A program made the position numbers and the translations under genes. A stretch of 64,000 nucleotides of DNA from Camarhynchus parvulus. Lineage: Eukaryota; Chordata; Aves; Passeriformes; Thraupidae. Shown here piece after piece: positions 11,460 through 25,575 of the stretch (positions are counted from its first letter, which is position 1; each line of letters begins with the position of its first letter). Below the pieces are notes generated by a model. The model was not told where the DNA came from. It did not search any database and worked only from the letters and a program-made list of their open reading frames with translations. The stretch lies in assembly GCF_901933205.1 (NCBI RefSeq), contig NC_044601.1:30852352-30916351 (forward strand), in the 5' to 3' direction.

Positions 11460-14400
11460 AGAAAAGAAGCTCAAGAGGAGGTTTTTTCACTCCAGCTCAA
11501 AGGGTCTCTATATGTTTATTCCTCGCATATTCAGCATAGATCCACTCACAGGATGCAAATCACCAGCAGTTTTCCGTGTTGGAAAATAGTGCTTCTGAAA
11601 AGTGAATCTGTGCTGGCAGCTGGTATTGCGGCAGGAGTGGGTTGTAGCTCTGACACTCCCGGTGAGGGCAGTGGGTGGCACAGTGTGGGTAGCTGGGTGT
11701 GCTTAGCCCTGTAGTGATCCCACAGCACGCTTAATAGGGGACAAGGTGGCAGGGGACCACTCACTACTCTCACTGATGTCCCACACTTGGGCCCTTCAAG
11801 GAGCTCTGAACGCAAATGTTTCCTGTGAACTGAGGGAAACCTATAGTACTAACAAGCACCACTGTGACTTGAAGTCAGATCTCAGCATAGCAGCTCTCCC
11901 AGAAGAGTCAGAAGGAGAGCAAACTTACAGGGTACCAAATCAATGTGCATGTTAAACTGCAATTACTTGGCCAATGCAAAATCTAAATTACCAGACAATG
12001 GAAGTCCCTCAGTGTGACATAAACTAAGAAAATTCAAAATGTCTAAACTTTCTGATTTTGAGATTCCATTGTCCTGAACAATTTACACTTGTCAGTCAGT
12101 TGTACTGAATAAAATTTTAAGATGTGTCTTGAAGAACAACAGAGGAGCTCCAGAGAAGTGCTGCTACTGAGACACATTTAGGTATGTCTACCCTAAATTC
12201 CATTTTGTAACTGTGCTGATGTAGTGATCTCAATATTTACAGAAAGTGATATTATGTTCTATTATGTGCACCGACTAAAGCAGATGATACCACTTTGGTT
12301 TCTGACTCCACCTCCCCATCACATTTCATGATGTTTGATCTCTTGTGCACACAAAATCTGAGACAAACTTTCCACAGCATTGCAGAGAGGGTGTCACAAC
12401 TGTGATGGCATTAGACAGACAACTATTTGGTCCAATGAGAGTTTTACCTCTCCCTATAGCTCTGATCTCACTTTTACTCAGAGATAACTTTTTAGGAACC
12501 CAGACTGATCTGTCTGATGGTACTGGTGCAACCTCGGCTGGCCACAAAAAAATTCCCGCATGAAAATCAAACTCTCCAAATGTCTTCAGAGCTGGTTGCT
12601 CAATAATAATAATGGCCAGTCTCTTACTGTGAACGACACGATATACCATCTGCTAGACTTAAACTAAAAATGCCTTGATTAAAGAAATGCTAGCAAAATC
12701 CTGGTAATTAAAGAATAATATAATGATTCAAATTTGTATTGCCTGCAGTTTACAAATTGTGTTTTTCCACATAATTCTTTTTTTAATTAAGGTGTTACCT
12801 ACATTTTATTACAAATCCCTTTACTCTAGCAGCTCTTTACTCTCTATTTTTGTGTATTATAATTCCCGGGACACCAAGATGTTGCATGTTATTTTTTCTC
12901 AGCCATTTTCCCTTTTACAACCTTCCTTCTTGCTGTAGTCCATCAGCTTAGGCTGAAGGATTTTTGCATTTGGAGAGAAAATTAAAATGCATTGGGAATT
13001 AAAAAAGAGCAGGGAAGGAGAGAGCAGTTGCTGCCACAGAATTCTCTCCTGACCTCAGGAGTACTCCTGCTTCCCTTCACATTGTCATACCTAAAAAAAG
13101 CCCATTTGAACCAGATCATCCCTTATGATATACATTTTTAGATGATCATATTCAGTGGAATTCTGACTGACAGGAGCCTCAGTACATGAGTTTCTGCACA
13201 TACAATTTTTTGCACTGCAAATTCTTGTGATATGATGGTGAAGCAAGCAATTCTTCACTGCGTGCCATCGTTACCATGTTTCATAAGAGAAAAGAACTCC
13301 AAATATCAATAGCAGATGGTTGTAAATAGATAAACCAGAGTTTTGGGGAAATCACAATAATTTCAATATTGTTGGGCGAGAAACATGATGCTCATTTAAT
13401 ATGAACAAAAGCGATGCCAATAAGCCACCTTACCACAGGAAATAACATTCTTATTTTATTTGATCATGCCTAGTGACTCTCAAGATCATTCCCACAAATG
13501 TTAAAGTTTACAAATGGCCAAAGGGGACATTCCCTTCTGATACAAACTGACTTGCCCTGAAAGTGTACTTTGAACGGCTAATTTCATGGAATAGTCAATG
13601 GAGCAGAAAGGATCCACACCTCTCAGAATTAATGTATTGGGTGCTTACATTGCAAGGTTCCAAGAATCACCTTCATGCATCATGATCCAATGTACACAAA
13701 CGCAAAATGTCCAATGGTTACTAGACTACTGAGTGGAACTGCTCAGGACAGAGCTATCCATCATGGATGGACCTTTTTAAAATTTTGCTTACAGTCTCAG
13801 GTGAAATTAACAGCATAGCGAAGGTCATCAATACTTTAAAGGCACTGCTACTTCTGTAGAAGGAGGCCTCATTAGAAATTGTGCAACAATTTGGTTTTAT
13901 TTGATGATCAGAAAATCACTCAATAAAGATGCTTCTTTAAGTTTTTGGAAGAAGAAGGCATTGCTGTTTATACATTCCTTTGAACTTAAGCTGTTTACAG
14001 AGTGATGTCTTACTCCAGCTAATACCACATACCTTACAAGGAGAATAAGTTCAAAGGTTTGATATGAATACCAATTTCAGCACCAGAAAATAAGATATTT
14101 CTTTCCCTAACAGGATCTTGAAATGTAGGAAGGGTCAATCTGATGTTGACTTAGACATACAACGATCAGCTAGAACATTTCTATGTGGATAATGAAAATA
14201 ATTACAAATTTGCTTTTGTGCAACAGCACAGGACCATAAATACATCTTAATTTTTAGCAGGGATTCCAAAGAAAATAAATTTGTTCCATCCCGGCCTTGC
14301 AACAGCTTTTAAAACCACACAGGCCAACTCCATCTAAATTTGACTGCAGGGTCAGTTCTCAAGTCATCTCTTTAGAGCTCTAAAAGATTCAAAAAAGTTT

Positions 14401-14595
14401 GTGAAAAAGAGAGGAAAAAATTTGTGAAAAAGAGAGGGCAAAATAATGCTGCCAAACACCAATCTGTTTTTCTAAAAAAGGCTGGGCAAACATATTATTC
14501 AGTGCTGGAGAACTATAGAAATCATTCCACAGGTTTTAGGAAAGCCTCAAACCCAGGAAAAGGCTCAAGTGTTCTGCATTCTTAGATATTAATAA
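11460..14595. other. Noncoding stretch, nothing recognised
   Basis: GC content falls back to the background right after the CpG island. Only chance open frames are visible, none with splice-bounded coding character. Confidence 0.55.
14398..14438. repeat. Two-copy direct repeat, 23-base period
   Basis: TTTGTGAAAAAGAGAGG occurs at 14,398 and again at 14,421, separated by a short A-rich spacer. Confidence 0.85.
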
Positions 14596-14604
14596 TGCAG
14601 CCAG

Positions 14605-15092
14605 AAGCACAAAGACCTGCTGGATCGTGTCAAAAGAAGATTAATTAAACATCTAGACAAAGTCTAGAACTCAAGTCTTATGAGAATTGGCTGAGGTATT
14701 GGGGGGTATTTAGCCTGGATAAAAGGAGGTTCAGGGAAGTCTTTATCACTCTCTACAAGTGCCTCAAAGGACAGTGTGGCCAGGCGGGTTTGGCCTCTTC
14801 TCCCATGAAATTATTAAGAGAAGAAATAGAAGTAGGCTCAAGGTGCACCACGGGAGATACAGTTTGAATACCAGGAGAGATTTCTTCACTGAAAGAATAG
14901 TTAATCACTGGAACAGGTTGCCCAGGGAGGTGGTGGAGCCACCATTCCTGGAGGCATTTGAAAGACATGCAGATATGGCATTGAGGGACATGGCTTAGTG
15001 GTGAAATTAGCAGTGTTGGTTTTATGCTTGGTTTCAATGATCTCAAAGGTCTTTTCCAACCTAAACGATTCTTTGATTCTATGCCTCTATGA
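14605..15092 (+). mobile_element. CR1: CR1 LINE, 5'-truncated copy with ORF2 C-terminal remnant and 3' end
   Basis: The order of conserved CR1 blocks is complete from CTGCTGGATCGTGTC through GTCTTATGAG, TTTAGCCTGGA, TCTCTACAAG, CACTGGAACAGGTTGCCCAG and GGGACATGGCTTAGTGG to a TTCCAACC-containing tail ending TTGATTCTATG. A 79-codon open frame at 14,759-14,998 still encodes the end of the reverse-transcriptase ORF2 product (residues FFTER, then HWNRLPREVVE). The copy lacks endonuclease and reverse-transcriptase cores and cannot move by itself. It is better preserved than the other CR1 pieces here, so probably the youngest or least decayed. Confidence 0.95.
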
Positions 15093-15094
15093 AA

Positions 15095-17575
15095 CTATCT
15101 GTTATTTTTGAAGAAATTTTGAACAGATCCATGAGTCCTTGTATAATCCATGGACAGTAGCCAGTACAGAGATCTATTGATTTCATAGGGCAACAGGAAA
15201 AAAAGAATCCAAAATACACAGCTGAGGAAAGAGAGCAACTACAGACAAAAGATTAATGAGCTTCAGTGGAGAGTAAAATGGAGAGAAGAGTTGTCCTCAG
15301 TCCTGGCTCTGAACAGGGAAGAAATGCTCTTTTCAGACAGAAAAGTAATCTTCAGTTGAGCTGATCTGCAGGTCCTTATACTGTCATAGAAAAATCAGAT
15401 CATCACTAGAAAGACTGCTGGTCATTAGTGTTGTCTTCTACTGTCTGTGACCATCATGCTGACCATCAAACTCTATCAATATCTTTCTAGCATTAACAGT
15501 ATTTAAAGTCAGGATAACTTCCTAATTTCTCATGTGAGGATGAACTAAATCTATACATGCATAGCCCAATGTATGGTGATATTTATACCTGAAGACAAAG
15601 TAATAAAGTCACGTAGCATAGTTCTAAATCCATTATAGAACCCAAAGAACAAAAAACTGTCTCTGTTCTCTACTCAGTGTGTTTTGAGGTAAATTGATGA
15701 CTCCCACACAGTAATACAAGTCACCAGTGCAGTCAGCTTTTCAGTAATTAGCCTTGCAGAGACATAAAATAAAAAGAAAATTAATTCTTGAGTTTTAAAG
15801 CTTCTGTTCTCTTAGGGACAAATTGTCTCAGCATATGGGGATGTGTGTGACTTACAGAGTAATTTTAATGCTCAAGGGAGTGGAGACTCTCCTCATACTT
15901 CACTGAAAGGACATGGAAACAGCTGATAGACTGCTCAGGACAGAAGATCCCTTTCTTATGTTCTCTAGCAATAACACCTCAGTATTTGATAACTTATTTT
16001 CTGCCTTTCTTTCTGGCTTGCAAGGGAACATCATAAAAATTACTTTTTTAGTGCCATTAGCTCCCTTTTCCCACCTTGTAAAAAGCAGATATTTATACCA
16101 GCTTCTTTCCAAAAATTCTTTCACATGTCTCTATTTTGCAAACAGTGTTTCCCCCACCACTTATACAAGCAGATATAGAATCCAGTATTTCAGTTTGAAA
16201 ATCAGATTACGTGCCCATGCAAACAAAGAGGATGCAAATCTTAGTGAACTAAGATACATAATGATTATCTCAAAGATGAGTAATATATTTGTGTAAAGAA
16301 AGCTTTCAGAAGCAGTTCTGGCTCCTTGAAAATACACATCAAATTTAAAAGGCAGTCAATTACATGTAAATCTTATCTTCTAGCATTGCAAGAAACTTTC
16401 TCTCTGCTAAACCTGAACTGTACCCTAAAGATCATTTCAGAAGTGACCAAATAGGAAAATGCAGTAAATACAGGACTAGGAGTGAGAGATGGTGGGGGTT
16501 GAGCAGTTAATTTACTGCCAGTGCAAAGAACTCATCCTGAAAACAGAGGAACTCATATTTTAACTCTTACTTGTGGCTCCTGGTAACTCAATGCCAATGG
16601 TAGAGGAATCCCTCTCTATAATACTGCCATAAAGCAGTATTGCCCATCTTGCCCTCTTGCATCCAAAGAAAAGACACTTTAAATAGGTGAACCCTAGCTT
16701 AACACTTATGAGGAAGGATATTTCAGCCACTGGTACTTACACAGATTTGTAGCTAACAGAGCTACCATTCCAAAGGAGACTTCTGAGAAATAATGAAGGG
16801 CTGGCACATCCATCTTACTTCTTTCAGACATAAATATTTTGGACATTATCTTAGCAAAAGTCTCTCTGCTATCCACAGGCTGACAAAATTACCACTGTTG
16901 GCACCTCCGAGTGAAAGTGGTGCTTGCAACACCTAAAGAGATACAGAACACTGAGAGATATGAAGAGTAAGAAATTACCCTGTTGCAAGAACTAAAAGGG
17001 CTGTGAGTATCTCTGATTAGAAATTATGTTCTTGCCCATTCAGCACATCTGTGAACAGTAAAAGCAGGAAATAAGATATGCTTAACATGTGTTGCTTGTT
17101 TTGAAGCATTCAGCAAAGAAATGCCCTCAAAACATCCTATTAACCTGTACTACCACATCTAAATCAAAAGCAGCACCTGAGCTTCTGCAGTATTTCGTCC
17201 ACCTTTACAAATGTGACCCTGTGTATATGACCATCCCTGTTGCTTGCTTTGTAACTGGCAAACAAAAAAGCAAACTTGTTCTGGCCAGGCAATTCTATTT
17301 TTGTTTTTTTAAAAGCATATTGTACATCTGTTTCCCATGCCATCTTAACTGTTGCTGAGTATGGACATTCAACACAAGAACAGAATACAAAGCCAGATAA
17401 TACAGATTGTGTTAAAAATCAAACAGAATAGAGGAGGCCTCTAACTTGAAAATGCAGATGTAATTTCAAGTTATGCTCCAGTACACCAAATCAATACTTC
17501 TTTAAAGTGATGCATTGGAACTTTTTTTAGCTCTGTACTCAAGGCTTTCTGACATATTTCCTCCCTCCACTTGCA
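15095..17575. other. Noncoding stretch, nothing recognised
   Basis: AT-rich unique sequence. The longest open frame (plus, 15,913-16,296, 127 codons) has no motif, no signal peptide and no exon-like boundaries and looks like a chance frame. Confidence 0.55.
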
Positions 17576-17584
17576 TCCACTTTT

Positions 17585-17742
17585 TATAAAAATACCCCGA
17601 CAGCTGAGAAAATACTAATTTTTCTAATTCTAGGAAATCACTCATTTTGGTTAGACATTCCATGTGTAACGAGAGGCAACTGCACTGCAGGCAAGTGAGG
17701 GTCTTCAACGCTGTGACTTAGCCGTTAGTGAAACATCTTCGG
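17585..17742 (+). promoter_or_regulatory. Possible small promoter with noncoding first exon
   Basis: A TATAAAAA box (17,585) is followed about 155 bases later by a strong donor (ATCTTCGG then GTAAGT, donor at 17,743). Between 17,597 and 17,806 there are about eight CpGs, a local peak in a CpG-poor surrounding. No long open frame lies between, so it would be a noncoding or 5' UTR exon. This is an inference from signal clustering only. Confidence 0.25.
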
Positions 17743-17765
17743 GTAAGTTTTGCAATGATTTTAAA

Positions 17766-17779
17766 TCGCTAGATGGCGA
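17766..17779 (+). promoter_or_regulatory. CTCF-like motif (weaker)
   Basis: TCGCTAGATGGCGA matches the core CTCF consensus CCASYAGRKGGCRS at 11 of 14 positions, including the central AG, GGC. It sits just downstream of the promoter-like cluster. Confidence 0.3.
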
Positions 17780-19090
17780 TGTAACAGCCAGCTTTACCAG
17801 TACCGCAGATGCACTCAGGACAAAAAATTGGTTTTGTGTAAGGAAGGATAGCTCATTTCAAGCAGAAGAAGCGAGAACAGGTAGAATGTAAGGGGAGAAC
17901 ATTTCATTTTGCTTTAAGTGTACTGGAATAAAGGCTCAATTTGGATTAAAAACGTCAGTGGAATATTTTGAGTTAAAAGACTTCTCCAAAATCTGCATGA
18001 AAGCAGTATTTTTTAATACAGGTTCTAATTTTGAATGGTTCTATAAGGAGCTGTTAAGTAATGGCAGAAACACTACTACTGTGTCCCAAAGATTTCCTGA
18101 AGCAGACTGTAGTATAATGACAATATTCACTGTATGGCTGCTCTTTGAAATAAATATGCTTTAGAATTATTTTACCCTCCAAAATTCCCTCCGAAACAAG
18201 AGATAAAAACAAGATGAAAATCTGAGGCACTTTGCCTTAAATTCAAAAATAAATAATTTTCCATCTGCCCTGCTAAAATTAGTGTAATTGAAGTAATGCT
18301 TTATTGAGGTTAATGGGATAATTTGTGTGTACTCACTTGTCACTGCCAATAAAGAAGGGTTATATGCTGACTTAAACAGCAAGTATTTGACACCTATAAA
18401 TTAACTGTGGGAAATTACTTCCAAGTACGGGACAGCAGCTGCAGCAGGTCCATGTAAAACTGCAGAAACCTAAGACTGGGGAAAAAATTAGAAGAGGAAT
18501 GTAAAGCTCATTCCATATTTGAAACTTATGACAGACGAAATGCTGCTGAAGACTCAAGTCAAAAGATAAATTACAATTCCACATAATTTATGGTATCAGA
18601 GAAAGCTCCAGTCAATTCAATGTCCGCAATTTCTGTGAATGAATACTGTGATTTTCCTCCTTTCCAAGCCTGCCATGGGCTTCTTTTTTGGGTCATCAAA
18701 GGAGCGTGTATCAGCTAGGTCAAACATAAATCTCCGTATGCAGAACAATGGCTTTGGGACATCACATCCCAAAGCAGCAGCTCCGTGTCTTATGGTACTT
18801 CTGGAGCACAGAGGAGTAGCCAAAGTTTCCACATGGAAGCTGGAGGGGAAGCTCCCAGGACTGGATGAAGGGGTGGGGGCACATTGTACTGGCAACATCA
18901 CTATCACCACGAAGAGAAGTCATACAAGAAAGGCTGCTGCAGAATGGATGAGATGAAATAAAATAATTTAACACACAAAGCAGCTGACTTTGAGGAAGGA
19001 ATTCTTGAGATGAAACTTCTCTCCTTTTAGAAAGTTTGACAAAACGTCGATTTCAAAATATTTTGGGTTTCTTTTTTTTAATAGATCCAA

Positions 19091-19128
19091 GTAATCTGTA
19101 TGATCAAATGTAATCTGTATGATCAAAT
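19091..19128. repeat. Perfect two-copy tandem repeat, 19-base unit
   Basis: GTAATCTGTATGATCAAAT occurs twice head to tail with no mismatch. A partial third copy (GTAATCTGATAAG) follows 15 bases later, at 19,144. Confidence 0.9.
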
Positions 19129-19715
19129 CCAGGCACACTCTGTGTAATCTGATAAGTAATGTCTGTAGACTAATACCCCACTCTTTCAACTGACAACATT
19201 CAAAAAGATCTTTGCCTTAAAGATAATCTAGAAAGCATGCAGTCATGCTTTGTAGTGTTTTTTAAAAGATGACATATGGGCAGGTGCTTGAAATGGTAAC
19301 AGAACTGATAAAAAGTGATCAGTCTGAGCAGGAAATTTTGGGAGTCCTGATCCTAGAAGTCTTGGGAGTTCTGGTACCTCTAAATACCCTTCTAGGCATC
19401 CTCAGGAAGTCATATGTTTTCTGTTACTAGAGAATCCAAGTGCCTCATCATTTTCTCATCACTCTGTGAGAGAAGAAGAATTGTTACCTCAGATTCCCTT
19501 TTTTTTTTGTGATAGAAAAGCTTGAAGTATTTAGATCCTTGTTCTCACATACAGATAAGACTAGAGATATTATCAATGATAGACCAAAACCTGAATACTT
19601 CTGAAGATCAGAGACAGAGTCCACAGAACTTGTCCACAGCATACATGAACTCTGGAGCTGGACAAACAAACAAAAAAGCCAAGACAACAATCACCAAAAA
19701 ACCCAGTAGTACATT

Positions 19716-19745
19716 GGTTCTTCAGGTCCTGGTTCTTCAGGTCCT
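19716..19745. repeat. Perfect two-copy tandem repeat, 15-base unit
   Basis: GGTTCTTCAGGTCCT is repeated exactly. Confidence 0.9.
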
Positions 19746-21670
19746 GTTTTACCATCATATTCTGCAAGTGCTTGCAGTCCATTCCCACAGCTGATTTCTA
19801 CTAGCTCATCTTGCTTCTAATGCAGGTTCATAAGTCTTCTGTGGTAGGGAATGTAGGATATAGGTGTCTGGTGTCTCGATACCTTCTTGGATCTGATTTT
19901 GTAATTTGCCACCCAAACATTTTTTGAGTATGTCTTTGTATACAACAGACAGCGGTTTTATTTTCTCAGAATCCAGCCCATGCTTCTCAGTTAAGTTTTT
20001 TCAGTCTTAGTGTGGTTGGATCTGCCTTTTTTCTGTGTTAGGAAAAAAGAACGGAAGAAGTAGCACCTTCTCAGAAATTTGTAAAAATAACAGAAAAGGC
20101 AAGCGCCTCTCAGACCTTTGCAAATGTAATTTGGAGAACTCCCAAGTTACTTAAGTATATTAAATATTAATCACTTCTCAGTGAAGCTAAAACTTTTTTT
20201 TTAGCCTGAATAGGTGGCTCAGACAGATAATTAGGATTGCTGTTTTTCTCCTGATTCAACCAGATTGTGTAAATAGCAATTTACCAAAGAGAGAAAATCC
20301 AAATCTTTACACAGCCTTGTAACTTCTAAAATAGAAGAGAAATATAAAGGGGAGTGAAATGGGAAATCAACCACATTGATTTAACTTGTGGGAATTCAAT
20401 TTTTGTGAAAGAAACAAAATTGTCAAAGATCCAATAAGGACATTTTCTTTCCCTACCAGAGATGAGTATTGACACAGCTCTCTTGGCACATGCAATGTTA
20501 CCTCTTTCAGCTGCAGGTGTACTGAAAGAAACCAAAAGGCTGAGATTTAGCTCTAACAGGAAAAATTCTGTTGTCAGTTATTTTCTCCTTAAATCCAGAA
20601 ACATCAGGGCACTTTTCAGACCCCATTAGACAAGAAAAAAACCCCACAATCTATATGGCTTCCACTGCGGTTTTCCACACACATTTCTGTTTCTGTTCCT
20701 CTGTGAGACTCACAGACAGCAAATGCTTGGAGGACACTACATACACATACAGGATTTGGCATAATGGTAGAAAGTCCTCGGGCTGGACAAGGCATATAAT
20801 TTCCAAAAACTGTGAGACCTTGAAGTACTATTGGTGTTCAATGCCAGGCTAATCATTGAAACCAAAATTTTTAGCAACTACAGGCCACGTGCTACTCACC
20901 ACAACTTCTGTGGCTGGATCATCTCTTCCTTATGCATTATGTGGAACAGAATTCAGCCTTCAAGGACCGTAATAACCTATGACAAGTTACAGGTAGCCAT
21001 TAACTTCATGGCCACTTAGGCACATTAAAAAATGAGACTTAAGGCTTTCAGGTGCTCTTCTTCACATTCAAGTGCTGAACAGCTGGAACAGATGTGGCAC
21101 AAACATTGTTAGGTTTGGCTGGCCTAGATGAAAGGTGACCAGCAATGCAAGAAGGAAAAGAATTCTGCATACAGGGAAAAGGTGACTAAACTTCCTTTTC
21201 TGCCTAGGTTCAAAGAGTTGGACTTTTGCAAGCCCTAGAAAACACAGAGATGCTGATTAACATTTAAATTTTGGTAAGAGCCTTCACCTATGTGCCACTG
21301 GACTGGCATTTCTAATACTCCTGATCATCTTTCTTTGTCCTAGCTGATAAAAAAACCCCAACCATACTCAGAGATCATATCTCAAAATAACCCAACTTTT
21401 CACTTTTCTGCCTCCTGCTATTTCTATAATCCAGCAGAATGATGCAAAGCCCTTCAAGACACACATTGTCATTAAGAACTGACCAAAGCTGTCCAAAACT
21501 AATTTGTTGGAAAGATTATGATTTCTCTGCCAGCTTCTACAGCAAGTATGAGTCGTACAGAAGGCTGAGAGTTAGTTAACAAAACTAATTTAAATGTGCT
21601 GCATGCATCACTAGGCAGTAGGGTTCCCTACCATTTATTCAAAGTCATTCCACCAGTAAATGACAAAAAG

Positions 21671-21693
21671 TGTGCACAATTGCATTGTGCACA
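21671..21693. repeat. Perfect inverted repeat, 10-base arms
   Basis: TGTGCACAAT and ATTGTGCACA flank a 3-base spacer (TGC). It could form a short hairpin, or bind a dimeric factor as a near-palindrome. Confidence 0.9.
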
Positions 21694-24600
21694 TCTGGCA
21701 GCACTTTCCAATGGGCTCTTGAAAGCATTTGTAGTGTGAAGCAGACAGCACTCTTAGTAGACCTCTGATGATAATTGATCTGATAGGATGCAAACTAGCC
21801 AATTAGAGTTTTCTCCTAAGTCTAAGCTCCAGTGTGATTTTCCAGATCCTTTCATGCCTCGAGGTCTAGCTGCCCTTTTCAAGGTAACTCCTACCACCAG
21901 AGCAGGACTAATCAGTGTTTTAATAAAAGAGAGTTCATTAAAACTGACTAAAGTCAAAAACCTTTGTTCATTAAGTGCTTTGAAATTGTCCACACAGATT
22001 TTCAAGGTGTTTGTATGCACACTGTGAATTTTTCTATATTATGTTGCTTGTCCTCTTTATCAGTGGTTTAGACTATTAACACTGATTATAAACACAGCAA
22101 TCAAACTACAATTTGAAATGTGGGAAGTTGCATGAATTCCATGTCTTTTTTTCTCTAAGCCTGATTTATGTCACCAAGCAACTGAAGAAATGAAAATTTT
22201 ATAATCAAGGGAGGTACTTTGAAACAGTTTTATGTGAATCTTCAAGCTCACAGTCCTCTTTTTCCAATTAGCTTATCTCAGTATGAGTAGAATTTACAGA
22301 CACAGGCAAAAAATTAGAGAAAAAACATGGGAGATTACCCTCATAACTGATTTTTTTTACTTCTGCATTTCCATTTCCTACATTTCCTATTATTTCTTTG
22401 CCTCTCGAAGCCTAGTGCATAAACACTAAAGGCAGATGACGAAGGCTAAGTACATCAACATGTCAAAAATATCTTCCATTATTTCATTTTTGTCTCTTCA
22501 TTATACTCAGTTCTAGGTGCAAGAAACATTACATGTATTTTTTAAATTGGGAAATAAAGATTGTTCATTCTCTCACAAGCCATTCCTCCAACATTTCTGC
22601 AATGGTAAATTCAAAGTTTCAGCAGGCTGCACTCTGGGAGCAATGCCAGCAACAGACTGGAGAATCTAGGGTAGCTTTCAGTGTCTCTTGACTCCCATAT
22701 GGAGATACTTCAAAACAGAAATAGAGGTGTGCTATCTATAAGCACAGCACAGGCTCAGTCCCCACCACTGAAGTGACACACAGAACTTGGTCACCGAGAG
22801 GAGCACAGGCACCACCCACTTCTCTGCTGTGTTGCTGTTTCCTGGTTTTATTTAGACATCTGTCAGTGGTTATTAGCCACAGCAACTGTAATGAGTTAGA
22901 TATGATTCCTGTTTAAAGCGTGCTAAGTGCAAGTCCATTTTTGGTTCAGATTACATGCACAGGCTTACTGGGTGAAAAGCAGCTGTCATCACCAAGGTTT
23001 ATGAGAAGAGCTGTTGACTGCCTTCTCCCAGCAGTGGTGCAGACTGGACTACCTTTCTTAGCAATGTAGGCAACATTTCTCACAAACAGAACACAAACAG
23101 GATGTGGCAGCCTCCAGCACTGTTCATCCCCTATTTCCCACTATACCACAGCTTGCTTATGAGGGACATGCATAGGAAATCTGCACAATCCACCACTGTG
23201 TATTGCATGCCAAAAATATCCTTGTGAAATCCTGGCAGTATTTTCACCTCCTGCAAGAGTCTTGATTTCATAGCTGGTCCCAGAGAGATGAAAAAGTACC
23301 TAGTCTGCTCTCTCATCAGAACATGAAGAGGACCTAAGTGCTTCAAAACTGCTTCTGGGCCAGACCCCAGCCAGACCCTAATATTTTCATTTGGCAGACA
23401 CCTCCTTGTACATGTGGCTTTGCCTTTGTTGCTTTGTAGCCCAGTTGTGCAGGGCTTTCTCTCCCAGCTACATGGTCCCTGCTGGCAGGTACTGATGGAC
23501 TGCCTAAACTAATTGTAAAACTGCACAGCTTGCTCCTGTCCTCTGCTGGACAGTGGCTGGAAGGTCAGCACACTGCTTCGGCTCAAGTTGCTTAAGTGAC
23601 AAAGCAAACCACATCCTCGTTCTCCTGAAGGCTGCTCAGCACAGGAGAGAGCAGCGCCTTTTCATAACACACAGATTTTGTGCATAGAATTTATCCTCCC
23701 AGAGTTATGATTTGCCTCACAGTTACAGCTCTTTGAAGCCACCCTTTTCGCTCTGCTAAACCCTGCAGCTCTGACTGTCTGCAGCTGATGATCAGATACT
23801 GCTATTATCATAATGCATTTAAATGTCTTTCGTTGAAGTTATAGTGAGAGCAGCACTCTTGGGATGAGCTGTCCAATCTGTGGATAGCTGTGAATATCCA
23901 AGCTGTGGCAAGAGTCAACTCCAGCAGAGCAACAGAACACTTGAACGTGTAATATCTTTTTCTTCAGGAAAAAGAGATTTGCTGGTCTTTGGGAAAAACT
24001 TTTTGGTGCCTGCCTTAGATGTTGCAATGAGCTGCACAGCTGCTGTGCCATGATAATTCTTTCGTGACTGATTAATGGCTTAGCTTAAGAGGAAACCCTT
24101 CTGATAAAACATGAGGAGAGCTCAAAAAAATTGGAAAAAATAATACAGCCTGAGAATATAAACACATGATCTGGACTTCAAAACACTCATAAAAAATTAA
24201 TAACTGTCAGCTAGCAGGGCAATCCCTCCTTAATGTTTCTTCTGCTTGGTCTGAGAGAAACAAGCATAATGTAACAAAAAATTCCCTTTATAATCCTTAA
24301 AGACTGGCGAAGGCAGGCTTTCTTAGCAGAAGAGTTAAGGGGTGCTGGAGAGCTCAGTATGAAAAGCATCTCCCATTGCACACTTTCAAAGTGAAGAAAG
24401 CCTGACCCCCTCCCTGCTGAAGTCACAGCAGAAATCTTTTTCACAGTATCTCCTATTCAGCTCCCCTGTCACCAGACCTCTGCAGTCCATCTGGGTCTCA
24501 GCCCAGGGCTGAAAACAGGTTTGGCTCAGGGGCCAGGTGGTTACAATACCTATCAGCATCTCAGGTCTAAGTGTCTTTTGCTGTCTGTTCTCAATGCCAG

Positions 24601-25575
24601 GAAAGTGAAGATTTGGTTTAAAGTCCTCAGAGAGCAATGGGAACAGTTTCATCATATCAGTCAAGTTATTTTGTGAATTAAAGAGGTAAATGAAGTAATT
24701 TTCAGCCCAGCTTCTCAGAAAGAAAGGAAAAAAGCAATACTACCAGGAAAACAGGGGAAAGACCCAAAAAGTGCAGTTCCAGGGATGAAGAAACGAGAGC
24801 AAAGCAGAATGGGTTGCATAAGTATACAAGGATATCACTTATTTGTCTTTCCAGGCACCTGGGAAACATGGATTTAATTATAAGCTCAACAATCCAGCAT
24901 TCCTGTGCATAAGAATTTTTCTGAAATATAAGGTATGAATTTAGGTTGTATCCCACCACCAATAACATTAAGAAATAGACTCAGACCAGTCCCATTTCTG
25001 TAGAAAACATTACTCCAGCATGTTCATTTGGAATAGACTTTATTCAGCAAATTGGGCAGATTGGTTCTTTGAAAGTAGATTTAACCACCTGTAAGTACAA
25101 GAAGGAAGGTAAGCTATAAGCTGTGGCCAAAGGCCAGTAGGTACAGCCTGTTTTGGTCTTTCCCAACCAGAAACATGTGGCTGTAAAATCATGAGAGTTC
25201 AGCTTAGTTTGGACCTACAACAATCAATATGAAATACCAGAAAACCACAAAAGTTCCATCCAAATGCTGGCAAACTGAGATAATTTGACTTTGAAACCTG
25301 CTTAAGCCCTTTATGCACAGGACTGTGTTTCTACAAATGCACAGCATTAGAACATATGGATGGCCTTTTGCAGTAACACAACACAATTCCAGCAGCCCGT
25401 AAATAAAGCAAGCGTAGTAGCCACAAAAAAACTGACAGGGTACCATACCTCTACCTCCTTAAGTACTTGCTCTTAAATATCAAGGAAACAACACTACTAT
25501 GCTTCCAAAGGTTGGAAGAAGAGCTATACTGCATATTTCTGATGTAGTTTGAAAACTCTGTGCTTTTTCAGCAAA

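Noticed and set aside
14759..14998. 79-codon plus-strand open frame as a host gene
   Set aside because: It is the leftover C-terminal part of CR1 ORF2 and has no sign of being a host gene.
15913..16296. 127-codon plus-strand open frame
   Set aside because: AT-rich chance frame without signal peptide, domain, or exon borders.
23131..23346. Minus-strand open frame of 71 codons with a protein-like look
   Set aside because: No family motif, no splice signals fitting the frame and no matching neighbour exon.
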